From assembly GCF_024666595.1 (NCBI RefSeq), contig NZ_CP088296.1:3090501-3154500 (forward strand): a stretch of DNA of 64,000 nt. Direction: 5' to 3'. A program made the translations under genes and the position numbers. Position 1 is the first letter of the stretch; each line of letters begins with the position of its first letter. Positions 26,722-35,635 of this stretch are shown one piece after another. The notes under the pieces are model-generated. The model was not told where the DNA came from. It saw only the letters and a program-made list of their open reading frames with translations, and did no database searches. The stretch comes from Sphingomonas sp. J315. GTDB taxonomy: Bacteria; Pseudomonadota; Alphaproteobacteria; Sphingomonadales; Sphingomonadaceae.

Positions 26722-27870
26722 ATGACCGACCAGCAATTCGACCTCACCGACGACCAGCGCGCGATTCAGGAGATGGCGCAGCGCTTCACCGCCGACGCGA
26801 TCACCCCGCATGCGGCGGAGTGGGACGAGAAGCACATCTTCCCGCGCGACACGGTGAAGGCTGCCGCAGAGCTCGGCTTTGGCGCAATCTACGTCAGCGA
26901 GGAAAGCGGCGGGATCGGCCTTGGCCGGCTCGAGTCAGCGCTGATCATGGAGGCGATGGCCTATGGCTGTCCCGCGACCAGCGCGTTCATCTCGATCCAC
27001 AATATGGCCGCATGGATGATCGACCGCTTTGGGTCGCAGGGGGTGAAGGACAAGTATCTGCCCCGCCTCGTCACCGCCGACTGGCTGGCGAGCTACTGCC
27101 TGACCGAGCCGTCCTCGGGCTCCGACGCTGCTGCGCTCAAGACCACGGCGAAGCGCGACGGCGACCACTTCATCGTCAACGGGTCGAAGCAGTTTATCTC
27201 TGGCGCGGGCGAGAATGAGCTGTACGTGACGATGGTCCGCACCGGCGTCGATGGACCCAAGGGTATTTCCTGCCTCGCCATCGAAAAGGACATGCCCGGC
27301 GTCAGCTTCGGCGCGAACGAGCGCAAGCTCGGCTGGCATGCCCAGCCGACGCGACAGGTGATGTTCGACAATGTCCGCGTCCCCGCCGAAAATCTGATCG
27401 GCGGCGAGGGCGAGGGGTTCCGCATCGCGATGATGGGCCTCGACGGCGGTCGCCTCAACATCGGCGCCTGCTCGCTCGGCGGGGCGCAGCGCTGCCTCGA
27501 CGAGGCAATTGTCTATACAAAAGATCGCAAGCAGTTCGGCACCGCCGTGGCCGAGTTCCAGAACACCCAGTTCACCCTTGCCGACATGGCGACCGAGCTG
27601 GAGGCAGCCCGCGCTTTGCTATACCTCGCCGCCGCCAAGGTCACCGCCAACGCCCCCGACAAGACCAAGTTCGCCGCGATGGCCAAGCGTTTCGCGACCG
27701 ACACCGGATCGGCCGTGGTCGACCGCGCGCTGCAGCTGCATGGCGGCTATGGCTATCTGATGGACTACCCGATCGAACGCTTCTGGCGCGACCTGCGCGT
27801 CCATTCGATCCTTGAGGGGACCAATCAGGTGATGCGGATGATCGTCGGGCGGGAGCTGACGCGGCAATGA
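26722..27870 (+). CDS. Acyl-CoA dehydrogenase, probable isobutyryl-CoA dehydrogenase
   Basis: 382 residues, FAD enzyme. Landmarks: DLTDDQRAIQEMAQRF, YCLTEPSSGSDAAALKT, FISGAGENELYVTMVRT, and C-terminal HGGYGYLMDYPIERFWRDLR, ILEGTNQVMRMIVGREL. It should oxidise isobutyryl-CoA to methacrylyl-CoA in valine degradation, given mmsA, hibC and mmsB beside it. Start ATG 26722; the longer frame reaches into the upstream gene. Overlaps hibC by four bases. Confidence 0.92.
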   Translation: MTDQQFDLTDDQRAIQEMAQRFTADAITPHAAEWDEKHIFPRDTVKAAAELGFGAIYVSEESGGIGLGRLESALIMEAMAYGCPATSAFISIHNMAAWMIDRFGSQGVKDKYLPRLVTADWLASYCLTEPSSGSDAAALKTTAKRDGDHFIVNGSKQFISGAGENELYVTMVRTGVDGPKGISCLAIEKDMPGVSFGANERKLGWHAQPTRQVMFDNVRVPAENLIGGEGEGFRIAMMGLDGGRLNIGACSLGGAQRCLDEAIVYTKDRKQFGTAVAEFQNTQFTLADMATELEAARALLYLAAAKVTANAPDKTKFAAMAKRFATDTGSAVVDRALQLHGGYGYLMDYPIERFWRDLRVHSILEGTNQVMRMIVGRELTRQ

Positions 27871-28910
27871 GCGAAGACGTCCTGATTTCGGTCGAGGGCA
27901 AGGTCGGCCGCATCCGGCTCAACCGGCCCAAGGCCATCCATGCGCTCAACACCGGCGTGTGCGCCGCGATCCTCGACGCGCTGACCGCATGGCGCAGCGA
28001 CACGGCGGTCGAGGCGGTAATGATCGATCATGCCGAGGGTCGCGGCTTCTGCGCGGGCGGCGACATCCGCATGCTGGCCACCAGCGGTGCGGACGATGGC
28101 GCAGCGGCGCGGGACTTCTTCCGCGTCGAATATCAGATGAACCACGCGCTGTTCACCTTCGTGAAGCCGATCGTCGCGTTCATGGACGGGATCACGATGG
28201 GCGGCGGCGTCGGCCTGAGCCAGCCCGCGCGGTTCCGGGTTGCGACGGAGAACACGAAGTTCGCGATGCCGGAGACCGGTATCGGCCTGTTCCCCGATGT
28301 CGGCGGCGGATGGTATCTGTCGCGTCTGCCGGGTCGCGTCGGCCAGTATCTCGCGGTCACCGGCCATCGGATCGACGGCGCGGAGTGCGTCGCGCTGGGC
28401 CTCGCCACACATTATCTCCCGTCGGACCGACTGTACGATGCCAAGGGGCGCATTCTGGCCGACCCGCAGACGATCGAAGCGGTGCTGGCCGACTTGGCCA
28501 CGCCTGTCCCTGACGCCCGCATCCTCGCCCACCGAGAGGATATCGACCGGCTGTTCGCGCGCGATCATCTCGAAGACATCATCGCCGCGCTCGAAGCCGA
28601 TCCGGGCGAATGGGCGATGCAGCAACGCGCCACCATCGCCGGCAAATCGCCGCAGTCGATGAAGGTCAGCCTCAAGCTTCTGCTCGACGGCGCGTCCATG
28701 CAAACCTTCGAGGATGAGATGCGGCAGGAATATGCGGTCGCCACGCGCGTCGTGCAGCGCCATGACTTCATCGAGGGCGTGCGCGCGCTCATCATCGACA
28801 AGGACAATCACCCGCGCTGGGACCCCGCCACGCCGGAGGGGGTCAGCGACCATCTGATCGACCAGATCTTCGCGCCGCTGCCCGAGGATGAGGCGTGGAG
28901 TCCAGCTTAA
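27867..28910 (+). CDS. 3-hydroxyisobutyryl-CoA hydrolase (crotonase family)
   Basis: 347 residues, the length of HIBYL-CoA hydrolases rather than ~260 for hydratases. Shows GRGFCAGGDIRML and DGITMGGGVGLSQPARFRVA oxyanion-hole segments, PETGIGLFPDVGGGWYLSRL and the extended C-terminus with SPQSMKVSLKLL typical of the hydrolase. Releases 3-hydroxyisobutyrate from its CoA ester. ATG 27867 overlaps the dehydrogenase stop. Confidence 0.92.
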   Translation: MSEDVLISVEGKVGRIRLNRPKAIHALNTGVCAAILDALTAWRSDTAVEAVMIDHAEGRGFCAGGDIRMLATSGADDGAAARDFFRVEYQMNHALFTFVKPIVAFMDGITMGGGVGLSQPARFRVATENTKFAMPETGIGLFPDVGGGWYLSRLPGRVGQYLAVTGHRIDGAECVALGLATHYLPSDRLYDAKGRILADPQTIEAVLADLATPVPDARILAHREDIDRLFARDHLEDIIAALEADPGEWAMQQRATIAGKSPQSMKVSLKLLLDGASMQTFEDEMRQEYAVATRVVQRHDFIEGVRALIIDKDNHPRWDPATPEGVSDHLIDQIFAPLPEDEAWSPA

Positions 28911-29012
28911 CTCCCCTGCCGCTTGGGGGAGGGGCTTGGGGAGGGCCTGTCCTCCCGGACGTCGTTTGAGTTACAGGCCCTCCCCCGACCCCTCCCGCAA
29001 GCGGGAGGGGAG
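28911..29012. repeat. REP-like G/C-rich inverted repeat inside the valine operon
   Basis: Two ~40-base arms (CTCCCC...GGGAGGGCCTGT and ACAGGCCCTCCCC...GGGAGGGGAG) pair over most of their length around a 22-base centre, filling the whole space between hibC and the enoyl-CoA hydratase gene. Confidence 0.75.
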
Positions 29013-29026
29013 CAGAAGGAAACGAA

Positions 29027-29800
29027 ATGACCTACAACACAATCCTCGTCGAACAGCGCGGCGCCGTCACGTTGGTGACGCTCAACCGACCGCAGGCACT
29101 CAACGCGCTCAACAGCGAAGTCCTGTCCGAATTGCTCGACGCCTTCGCCGCGTTCGACGCCGACCCGTCACAGGGCTGCGCCGTCCTCACCGGCAGCGAA
29201 AAGGCGTTCGCGGCGGGCGCGGATATCAAGGAGATGCAGGCGCAGGGCTTTGCCGACATGTACGGCCACAATTTCTTCGCCGGCTGGGACCAGTTTACCC
29301 GCACGCGCAAGCCGATCATCGCCGCCGTCTCCGGCTTCGCGCTGGGCGGCGGATGCGAGCTGGCGATGATGTGCGACTTCATCCTCGCCGCCGATACCGC
29401 CAAGTTCGGTCAGCCGGAGATCAAGCTCGCCGTCGCCCCCGGCATGGGCGGGTCGCAGCGCCTGACCCGCGCGGTGGGCAAGGCCAAGGCGATGGAAATG
29501 TGCCTCACCGGCCGCATGATGGGCGCGGAAGAGTCGGAGCGCGCCGGCCTCGTCAGCCGCGTCATTCCCGCCGCCGAACTGCTTGACGAAGCGCTCAAGT
29601 CCGCCGCGACGATCGCCTCGATGGCCCCGCTCGCGGTGCTGGCGAACAAGGAAATGGTCAACGCAGCGTTCGAGACGGGCCTGGCGCAGGGCGTCCAGTT
29701 CGAACGCCGCCTGTTCCACGGCCTGTTCGGCAGCGCCGACCAGAAGGAAGGCATGGCGGCATTCGTCGAGAAACGTCCGGGGAACTGGACGGGGAAATAG
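29027..29800 (+). CDS. Enoyl-CoA hydratase
   Basis: 257 residues, crotonase fold. Has [50 protein letters not shown] with the first catalytic Glu, and [20 protein letters not shown] with the second. In this operon it most likely hydrates methacrylyl-CoA to 3-hydroxyisobutyryl-CoA, although short-chain enoyl-CoAs are possible. GAAGGAAACGAA precedes ATG 29027. Confidence 0.93.
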   Translation: MTYNTILVEQRGAVTLVTLNRPQALNALNSEVLSELLDAFAAFDADPSQGCAVLTGSEKAFAAGADIKEMQAQGFADMYGHNFFAGWDQFTRTRKPIIAAVSGFALGGGCELAMMCDFILAADTAKFGQPEIKLAVAPGMGGSQRLTRAVGKAKAMEMCLTGRMMGAEESERAGLVSRVIPAAELLDEALKSAATIASMAPLAVLANKEMVNAAFETGLAQGVQFERRLFHGLFGSADQKEGMAAFVEKRPGNWTGK

Positions 29801-29806
29801 CCTTGC

Positions 29807-29869
29807 CGTCACCGCAGCGGAAGCTGGGGTTTCGTGCGGCAGAAGACCCCAGCTTCCGCTGGGGTGACG
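29807..29869. repeat. Inverted repeat with 24-base arms between hydratase and mmsB
   Basis: CGTCACCGCAGCGGAAGCTG... and ...CAGCTTCCGCTGGGGTGACG pair almost perfectly across a 15-base loop. A second family of intergenic repeat in the same operon. Confidence 0.78.
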
Positions 29870-29890
29870 AAAGATGAGAGGAGCGCCGCA

Positions 29891-30781
29891 ATGGCCCGCG
29901 TAGGATTTATCGGTCTCGGCAATATGGGCGGCGGGATGGCCGCGAACCTGGCGAAGGCGGGGCATGACGTGCGCGCCTATGACCTCAGCGAAGAGGCGCT
30001 CGCCCGCGCCAAGGCTGCCGGATGCCTGCCCGTGGCGAGCGCGGCCGAGGCGGCGCAGGGCGCGGAGGCGGTCATCACCATGCTGCCCGCCGGCAAGCAT
30101 GTCGAACAGGTCTATGCCGACAGCGTGTTCGGCGCGGCGGATACCGGGGCGATCCTGATCGATTGTTCGACCATCGACGTCGATACCGCGCGCCGCGTCG
30201 CCGATGCGGCGGCGGCCAAGGGGCTGATGGCGGTCGACGCGCCCGTCTCCGGCGGGATCGCGGCGGCGGCTGGCGGCACGCTTACCTTCATGGTCGGCGG
30301 CAGCGATGCGGCGTTCGAACGCGCGGAGCTGTTCCTGTCGGACATGGGCAAGGCGGTGATCCATGCCGGTGGTAACGGCGCGGGACAGGCGGCGAAGATC
30401 TGCAACAACATGCTGCTCGGCGCGACGATGGTCGCGACCTGCGAGGCGTTCCTGCTCGCGCGCAAGCTCGGGCTCGACCCGCAGACCTTCTACGACATCA
30501 GCTCGGTCTCATCGGGGCAGAGCTGGTCGATGACCAGCTACGCGCCACTGCCCGGAGTCGGCCCCAAATCGCCCGCCGACAACGATTATCAAGGCGGCTT
30601 CGCGGTCGGGCTGATGCTCAAGGATCTGAAGCTGGCGATGGAGGCGGCCGAAACGGTCCACGCCGACACGCCGATGGGGGCGCGTGCTGCGGAGCTCTAT
30701 GCGAAGTTCGCCGATGCGGGCCATGCCGGGATGGATTTTTCGGGCATCATCCGGATGCTGGAGGCGCGCGGCGAGGGCTGA
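29891..30781 (+). CDS. mmsB: 3-hydroxyisobutyrate dehydrogenase
   Basis: 296 residues. N-terminal Rossmann domain GFIGLGNMGGGMAANLAKAG, substrate segment DAPVSGGIAAAAGGTLTFMV and catalytic Lys region GNGAGQAAKICNNMLLG. Oxidises 3-hydroxyisobutyrate to methylmalonate semialdehyde, the MmsA substrate. Last gene of the valine operon; the next gene converges from the other strand. Confidence 0.95.
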   Translation: MARVGFIGLGNMGGGMAANLAKAGHDVRAYDLSEEALARAKAAGCLPVASAAEAAQGAEAVITMLPAGKHVEQVYADSVFGAADTGAILIDCSTIDVDTARRVADAAAAKGLMAVDAPVSGGIAAAAGGTLTFMVGGSDAAFERAELFLSDMGKAVIHAGGNGAGQAAKICNNMLLGATMVATCEAFLLARKLGLDPQTFYDISSVSSGQSWSMTSYAPLPGVGPKSPADNDYQGGFAVGLMLKDLKLAMEAAETVHADTPMGARAAELYAKFADAGHAGMDFSGIIRMLEARGEG

Positions 30782-30882
30782 ATCCTGGAGCAGTTCGCGC
30801 TGAGAAAGCAGCATCTTCCATTGACCCGACACCAGGGATGGCGCTTCGGCGCGCTCAGCGCAAACGGTGTGGGGATTGAGCG

Positions 30883-32907
30883 TTAGTGCAGGTGGGTCGC
30901 GGCAGGCAACAGCCGTGGCCGTTCCGCTGCGGGCATCGCGACAGGCGCAGTCTCGCGCTCGCCGCGCAGCACGCTGCCCATCGGTGCGGGGCGACCGAGC
31001 AGATAGCCCTGCGCATAGCGGCAGCCGAGCAAGCTCGCCTCCATCAGCTGTGCCTCGGTCTCGATCCCCTCGATCACGCAGTCGAGGCTCAGCGAATGGG
31101 CCAGTCCGCGGATCGCCGCAATCATCGCGCGACCCGATTGGGTGGTCATCCCTGCGGCGAAGCTGCGGTCTACCTTGAGGATGTCGAGCGGAATCTGGTG
31201 CAAGATGCCCAGGCTCGAATAGCCGGTGCCGAAATCGTCCAGTGCGACGCGCACCCCCAATGCGCGCAGCTGCTCCAGCACTGTCCGTGCCCCGTCGATG
31301 TCCGACATCAACGTGGTCTCGGTAATCTCGAAAGTGAGTCGTGCCGGCTCGATCCCGCTCGCGACGATCATCCGGGTCAGCTCGCGGATCGTCTCTGGCG
31401 ATGCGATGTCGTGCACCGACAGGTTGAACGATACGCCGACCCCTGTTGGCAGGCGTTCGGCCTTCGCGAGGAGCTTGGCGAACAGGATTAGCGTCACCTG
31501 ATTGATCAGCCCCAGCCGCTCGGCCATCGCGATCAGCCGGTCGGGCATCACCAGCCCCAATTGTGGCGAATGCCAGCGCGCCAGGGCCTCGACGCTCGCC
31601 AGCGTCATGCTGCGCGTTTCGTAGATCGGCTGGAACAGCAGCGACAACTCCGCACTCAGGTCGGCGGCGCGGAATGCAGCCTCCAGTTGTAGCTCATCGC
31701 GGATCATCGCCTCATGCTCGGCGGAAAAGATCACGCACTCGCCGCGCTCGTGCGACTTGGCGTGGTACAGCGCATAGTCGGACCGGTCGAACAGCGCATG
31801 GGCGTTGCGCCCGGCATCGGGGTAGACCGCCAGCCCGATCGAACATCCAACGCGCAACGACGCGTCGTGGATCATCATCGGCGCACAGATCGTCTCGCGA
31901 AGACCCGCCAGCCGTGCGCGGGCAGTCGATGCGTCGCCGTCGATCAGGATACCGAACTCGTCGCCGCCCAGCCGGGCGATCATCAGTTCCTCGCCACAGA
32001 ATCCCGACAGCCGACGGCCCAGCTCGCTGAGCAGTCGGTCGCCGGTGGCGTGGCCGAATGTGTCATTGATCGGCTTGAATCGGTCGAGGTCGAGGACACC
32101 GACACAAAAGGGTGCGCGTCCATTCGCCTCACGCTCGGTCAGACAGGCATCGAGCCGGGCGAAGAAATGGCGACGATTGGGGAGGCCGGTCAACGAATCC
32201 GTCTGCGCCAGCAGCTGGTTCTCGTCACTCAACCGGCTCGCCTGCGACCGCTCGTCACGCAATGCCTGTTGCGATTGGACTAGGTCGACGAACATCCGGT
32301 TCGACCCGATCAGGATTTTGGACATCACGGCGGTGACCAGCGCAATGTTGAGCGCGGTGAAGATCGCGGGAAGGCTGCCAGTGCTCAGGCAATAGAGCGC
32401 ATAGGGGGTGACGACCGCCGCCGCGAGCATTGCTGCAGCGCGCGGCACATGCATCAGGCAGAGCATGCAGCTGAGCAGGGTTACCGCCAGCGCGACCGCG
32501 ACATGGCCGCGCATCGCCCCGGCCGAGAACCAGTCGAGCGCGATCACCCAGATGGTGAACCCGCCGCCAATCGCGAGTGCGACGATCTGGGTACGGCGGT
32601 TGCGTCGCGCCGCTTCCGCTTCGCTCAGTTCGGCAGGTGTCGGCGCGCGCAGCCAGTGGATCATCCGCAGCACCGCGATCCCGACCAGGATCAATGGGAT
32701 GCCTTGGGCGATCCAGCGGCTTGCAGTATCGCCATGGCTGATCGCCAGCGTACCGGCATTGGCGAAGAGGAGGAGGTAGAGCCAGGGAATCTGACGGCGC
32801 AGCTGCTCATACTGCGCTAGCGGCAGCGACTGTGCGTTGGACGCGGCGGGAGGAAGGGGTGGTCGGTGCATCGGCGCGGTTTGCGCCTCTCCGATTGCCA
32901 GTCCCAT
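30883..32907 (-). CDS. Membrane GGDEF-EAL protein (cyclic di-GMP turnover)
   Basis: 674 residues: about six N-terminal helices (residues ~35-210), a short coiled coil, a GGDEF domain (TDSLTGLPNRRHFF, RLGGDEFGIL) and an EAL domain (SVEALARWHSPQLGL, ITETTLMSD, LDDFGTGYSSLGIL, VIEGIETEAQ, QGYLLGRP). Both catalytic signatures look intact, so it could make and degrade cyclic di-GMP. Located at the flgD end of the flagellar block on the same strand, with its own -10-like TATAGT near 33005. It may link cyclic di-GMP to motility; the PilZ protein at 55059 is a candidate effector. Confidence 0.9.
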   Translation of the reverse strand: MGLAIGEAQTAPMHRPPLPPAASNAQSLPLAQYEQLRRQIPWLYLLLFANAGTLAISHGDTASRWIAQGIPLILVGIAVLRMIHWLRAPTPAELSEAEAARRNRRTQIVALAIGGGFTIWVIALDWFSAGAMRGHVAVALAVTLLSCMLCLMHVPRAAAMLAAAVVTPYALYCLSTGSLPAIFTALNIALVTAVMSKILIGSNRMFVDLVQSQQALRDERSQASRLSDENQLLAQTDSLTGLPNRRHFFARLDACLTEREANGRAPFCVGVLDLDRFKPINDTFGHATGDRLLSELGRRLSGFCGEELMIARLGGDEFGILIDGDASTARARLAGLRETICAPMMIHDASLRVGCSIGLAVYPDAGRNAHALFDRSDYALYHAKSHERGECVIFSAEHEAMIRDELQLEAAFRAADLSAELSLLFQPIYETRSMTLASVEALARWHSPQLGLVMPDRLIAMAERLGLINQVTLILFAKLLAKAERLPTGVGVSFNLSVHDIASPETIRELTRMIVASGIEPARLTFEITETTLMSDIDGARTVLEQLRALGVRVALDDFGTGYSSLGILHQIPLDILKVDRSFAAGMTTQSGRAMIAAIRGLAHSLSLDCVIEGIETEAQLMEASLLGCRYAQGYLLGRPAPMGSVLRGERETAPVAMPAAERPRLLPAATHLH

Positions 32908-33036
32908 CTTAACGAACCCTCAAAGCTCGAAGGTCGGAGCGTGGCACCGATCGCCAGCAGGGGAGAAGGCGATCGGCGTCCACGCTCCGGGTGCACTATA
33001 GAGGTTCGGCATCGCGCCCGGTCCTGTCTGCGCCGA

Positions 33037-33693
33037 TTACTGCGTCAGGCGGACCAGCGTCGCAGCGTTATAGAATACGCCGTTGACCTGGAACGTCATG
33101 CCCGATGCGTCCTGCGCCACTTCCTTGACGAGGCCGCGGGCGGAGATCGACACCGGCACGCTCGATCCGGTCGTGTCCTTGGCGGCGATCTCCAGCTTAT
33201 ACTCGCCGTCGCGCGCGCGGGTTCCATTGGGGAGCGTGCCGTCCCAGACCAGTTCGCCTTCCGATCCGGTCAGGTTGATCGTGTGGACGGTTGCGCCCGA
33301 TGCGTTCTTGATCGTCGCGACGACCGAGTCTGCGGGGCGGGTGGTGGCATAGGTCCATTGCGCCGGGCTGTCGGCGGTCAGGCCCGCCTGGTCGCTACCG
33401 AAGCTCGCGACCTTGCCGACCACTGACGCCGCGCCGACGAGATTGTCTGAGGTGAGCGCGGTCAGGATCGACTTCAGCGATGCGTTCTGCTGGATCGACT
33501 GCTCGATCTGGGAGAACTGGACCAGCTGCGCGGTATATTCCGACGTATCCATCGGATCCATCGGATCCTGATTCTGCATCTGGGTGGTGAGCAGCTTCAG
33601 AAACATCGTCGAATCTGCGGCGAGTTTGGACAGGGCGTTGCCAGCATTGGTGCTGGTCGCTGCATTGGCTGCGGTGGCGGCGTCGACGGCCAT
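33037..33693 (-). CDS. flgD: Flagellar hook capping / assembly protein
   Basis: 218 residues. N-terminus MFLKLLTTQMQNQDPMDPMD followed by YTAQLVQFSQIEQSIQ is the FlgD signature; the rest has the FlgD Ig/TUDOR region (GELVWDGTLPNGTRARDGEY). It caps the growing hook. Directly downstream of fliK (11 bases), last gene of the minus-strand fliF-to-flgD run. Confidence 0.94.
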   Translation of the reverse strand: MAVDAATAANAATSTNAGNALSKLAADSTMFLKLLTTQMQNQDPMDPMDTSEYTAQLVQFSQIEQSIQQNASLKSILTALTSDNLVGAASVVGKVASFGSDQAGLTADSPAQWTYATTRPADSVVATIKNASGATVHTINLTGSEGELVWDGTLPNGTRARDGEYKLEIAAKDTTGSSVPVSISARGLVKEVAQDASGMTFQVNGVFYNAATLVRLTQ

Positions 33694-33704
33694 GATCGGC
33701 TCCT

Positions 33705-35632
33705 TCAGGCGACGAGATCGACCCGGCCCGAGCTGCGGACCTGGACGGGGGATGGGATTGACGATGCTGCTGCATCGTCTTCGGAGAGATAGGCGCGGCT
33801 TGCGACGCGGCGGCCCTGCTGGGACTGCTGGTCGTTCTGGCCAAAGCCGCGTTGGTCGAAGCGCAGGCTCTGGTCGTCGGCGCGGAAGCCGGCATCGTTG
33901 AGCGCGCGGGTCAGGCTGTCCGAATCGCGGCGCAACAGATCGAGCGTCGCAGGCTGGTCGGCGGTCACCTCGGCGGTCAACTGGCGCGCCTCGTCCATCC
34001 GTAACCGGACCTCGATCTTGCCCAACTCGCCAGGATCGAGCCGGATCACCAGCACCTCGCCAGATCCGGTATCGGCATGGCGAACGATCGCCAGGCCGAC
34101 ATCCTCACCGATCGCGCTCGCCCGCGCGCGCGGCTCTGCGGCGGCGGCGTCGCTGGTGGCGTGTGCGGCGTCAGGCACCGGGGGGCGGCCAGCGGGTCGA
34201 AGGCAGGGATTGGCCCGGCGGAGATTGGCGGCGGCGTTGGTGCCGATTGCTGCGGCGCGGACTGGCGGCTGCCATCCCGGTTCATCGTGTCGCTCGACCC
34301 ATTGCCGCTGGCCCGCGTGCCATCGGCATCGGCGTCGGATATCGGCTCGTCAGCCACCACGCCCTCGAATGCGTCGTCATCGACAGGCATGTCGACCACG
34401 ATGTCCGACGCGGCAGGTTCGGTCGTGCGTGCGGGTTCGGTTGCGCGGGGAGCGACCGGGGCGGGCGCGGCGGCGGCCTCAGCTTGCGGCTGCAGCGGCG
34501 CGGGATTGGTTTCGACCGTCGGCACCGCCAGGCTGGCCGCAGCGAGCGCGAACGGCTGGGCTGGCGTTGCAGATGCGTCGTCGCTGGTTGCAACGGCGAG
34601 CGGATCGACAGCGGTTTCGGTCAACACCGGCGCTGCTTCAACCGGTGCAGCCATGGGGCCGGTCGCGACGGGAACGATCGGTACTTCCGGCACCGGTGCG
34701 GCCAAGTGGCGGGGACTGTCGGCGACCGGCACGCTACCGTCGTTCACGACCGGAGCAGCCTTCGGCTCACTGATCTCGTGCACCGGTTGGATGATTGTCA
34801 CCGACTCGCCGGGCGAAGGAACGACAGGCGCTGTCCGGAGGGGCCGGGCCGTGAGCGCGTCGACCGGCCTCGATCGGGCTACGGGCGCTACGTCGACCGA
34901 GGTGTCGGGACGGCCCATCGTCGTCGCGGTGTCGCCGTTGCCATCGCCATTCTTAGCAGGCGCAGGCACAGGCACAGGCCCAGTGACCAGCACAGGGACA
35001 GGTGCAGGGACGGGGACAGGCATCGGGACAGCCTCAGTCTGGGTCGCCTTTGCGCCCTGATCTGGGTGGTCGACCGCCGCTACTGTCTCGAGAACAGGTC
35101 CAGGCACGGGTTCTGGCATCGTGCGTGGCGCGTCGCGCGCAGTCATGCTCTCATCTGCGGGCGAGGGCGCGGGCCGGGCCATCGGGACGTGTGCTTCGGG
35201 AAGCGTCGCCGTCGGCAGCGCGGATGTATCGGGAAGCGGCGCTGCCATCGGCATTGCGGGCGTCTCGGAAACCGGCGTTGCGACAGGGGCGACGGCTGCG
35301 GCTTCCAGCACGATTGGCGCTGCTACCTGATCGGCAATACTTTGCAATTCGGGCAGCGCGGTCTCGACCGGCTGTGCCACCGCACCATCGGCGAGGCCCA
35401 GATAGGGCGTCGTGCCCTGGGGCACCACCGAAACCGTCACCGGGTTCCCCGTGGCCGCTTGCGTCACCGGTGTCGTGCCCAGCCCCAGCATTGCCGCGAA
35501 TCCGGGATCGGCCTGCGGCATCGCGGTCAAGCTCGGGGGCGATCCAGCACCCGTCGTGACGGACGCGGAAAAGGGCAGAAGGTTCGGCACCATAGACGGA
35601 TCATAGAAGTGTGGGACGGTTTCCGGTCGCAC
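33705..35632 (-). pseudogene. fliK: Flagellar hook-length control protein, frameshifted
   Basis: About 640 residues once joined. The first frame (from GTG 35632) is a long Pro/Ala/Val-rich, low-complexity region typical of the FliK ruler. The C-terminal frame, entering near 34180 and ending at 33705, carries the Flg_hook domain: VIRLDPGELGKIEVRLRMDE, LLRRDSDSLTRALNDAGF. They fit together if the G run 34180-34185 had seven rather than six bases (giving PLAAPPVPDAAHATSD). As written the switch domain is lost. Four bases after flhA. Confidence 0.88.
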
Positions 35633-35635
35633 GGC

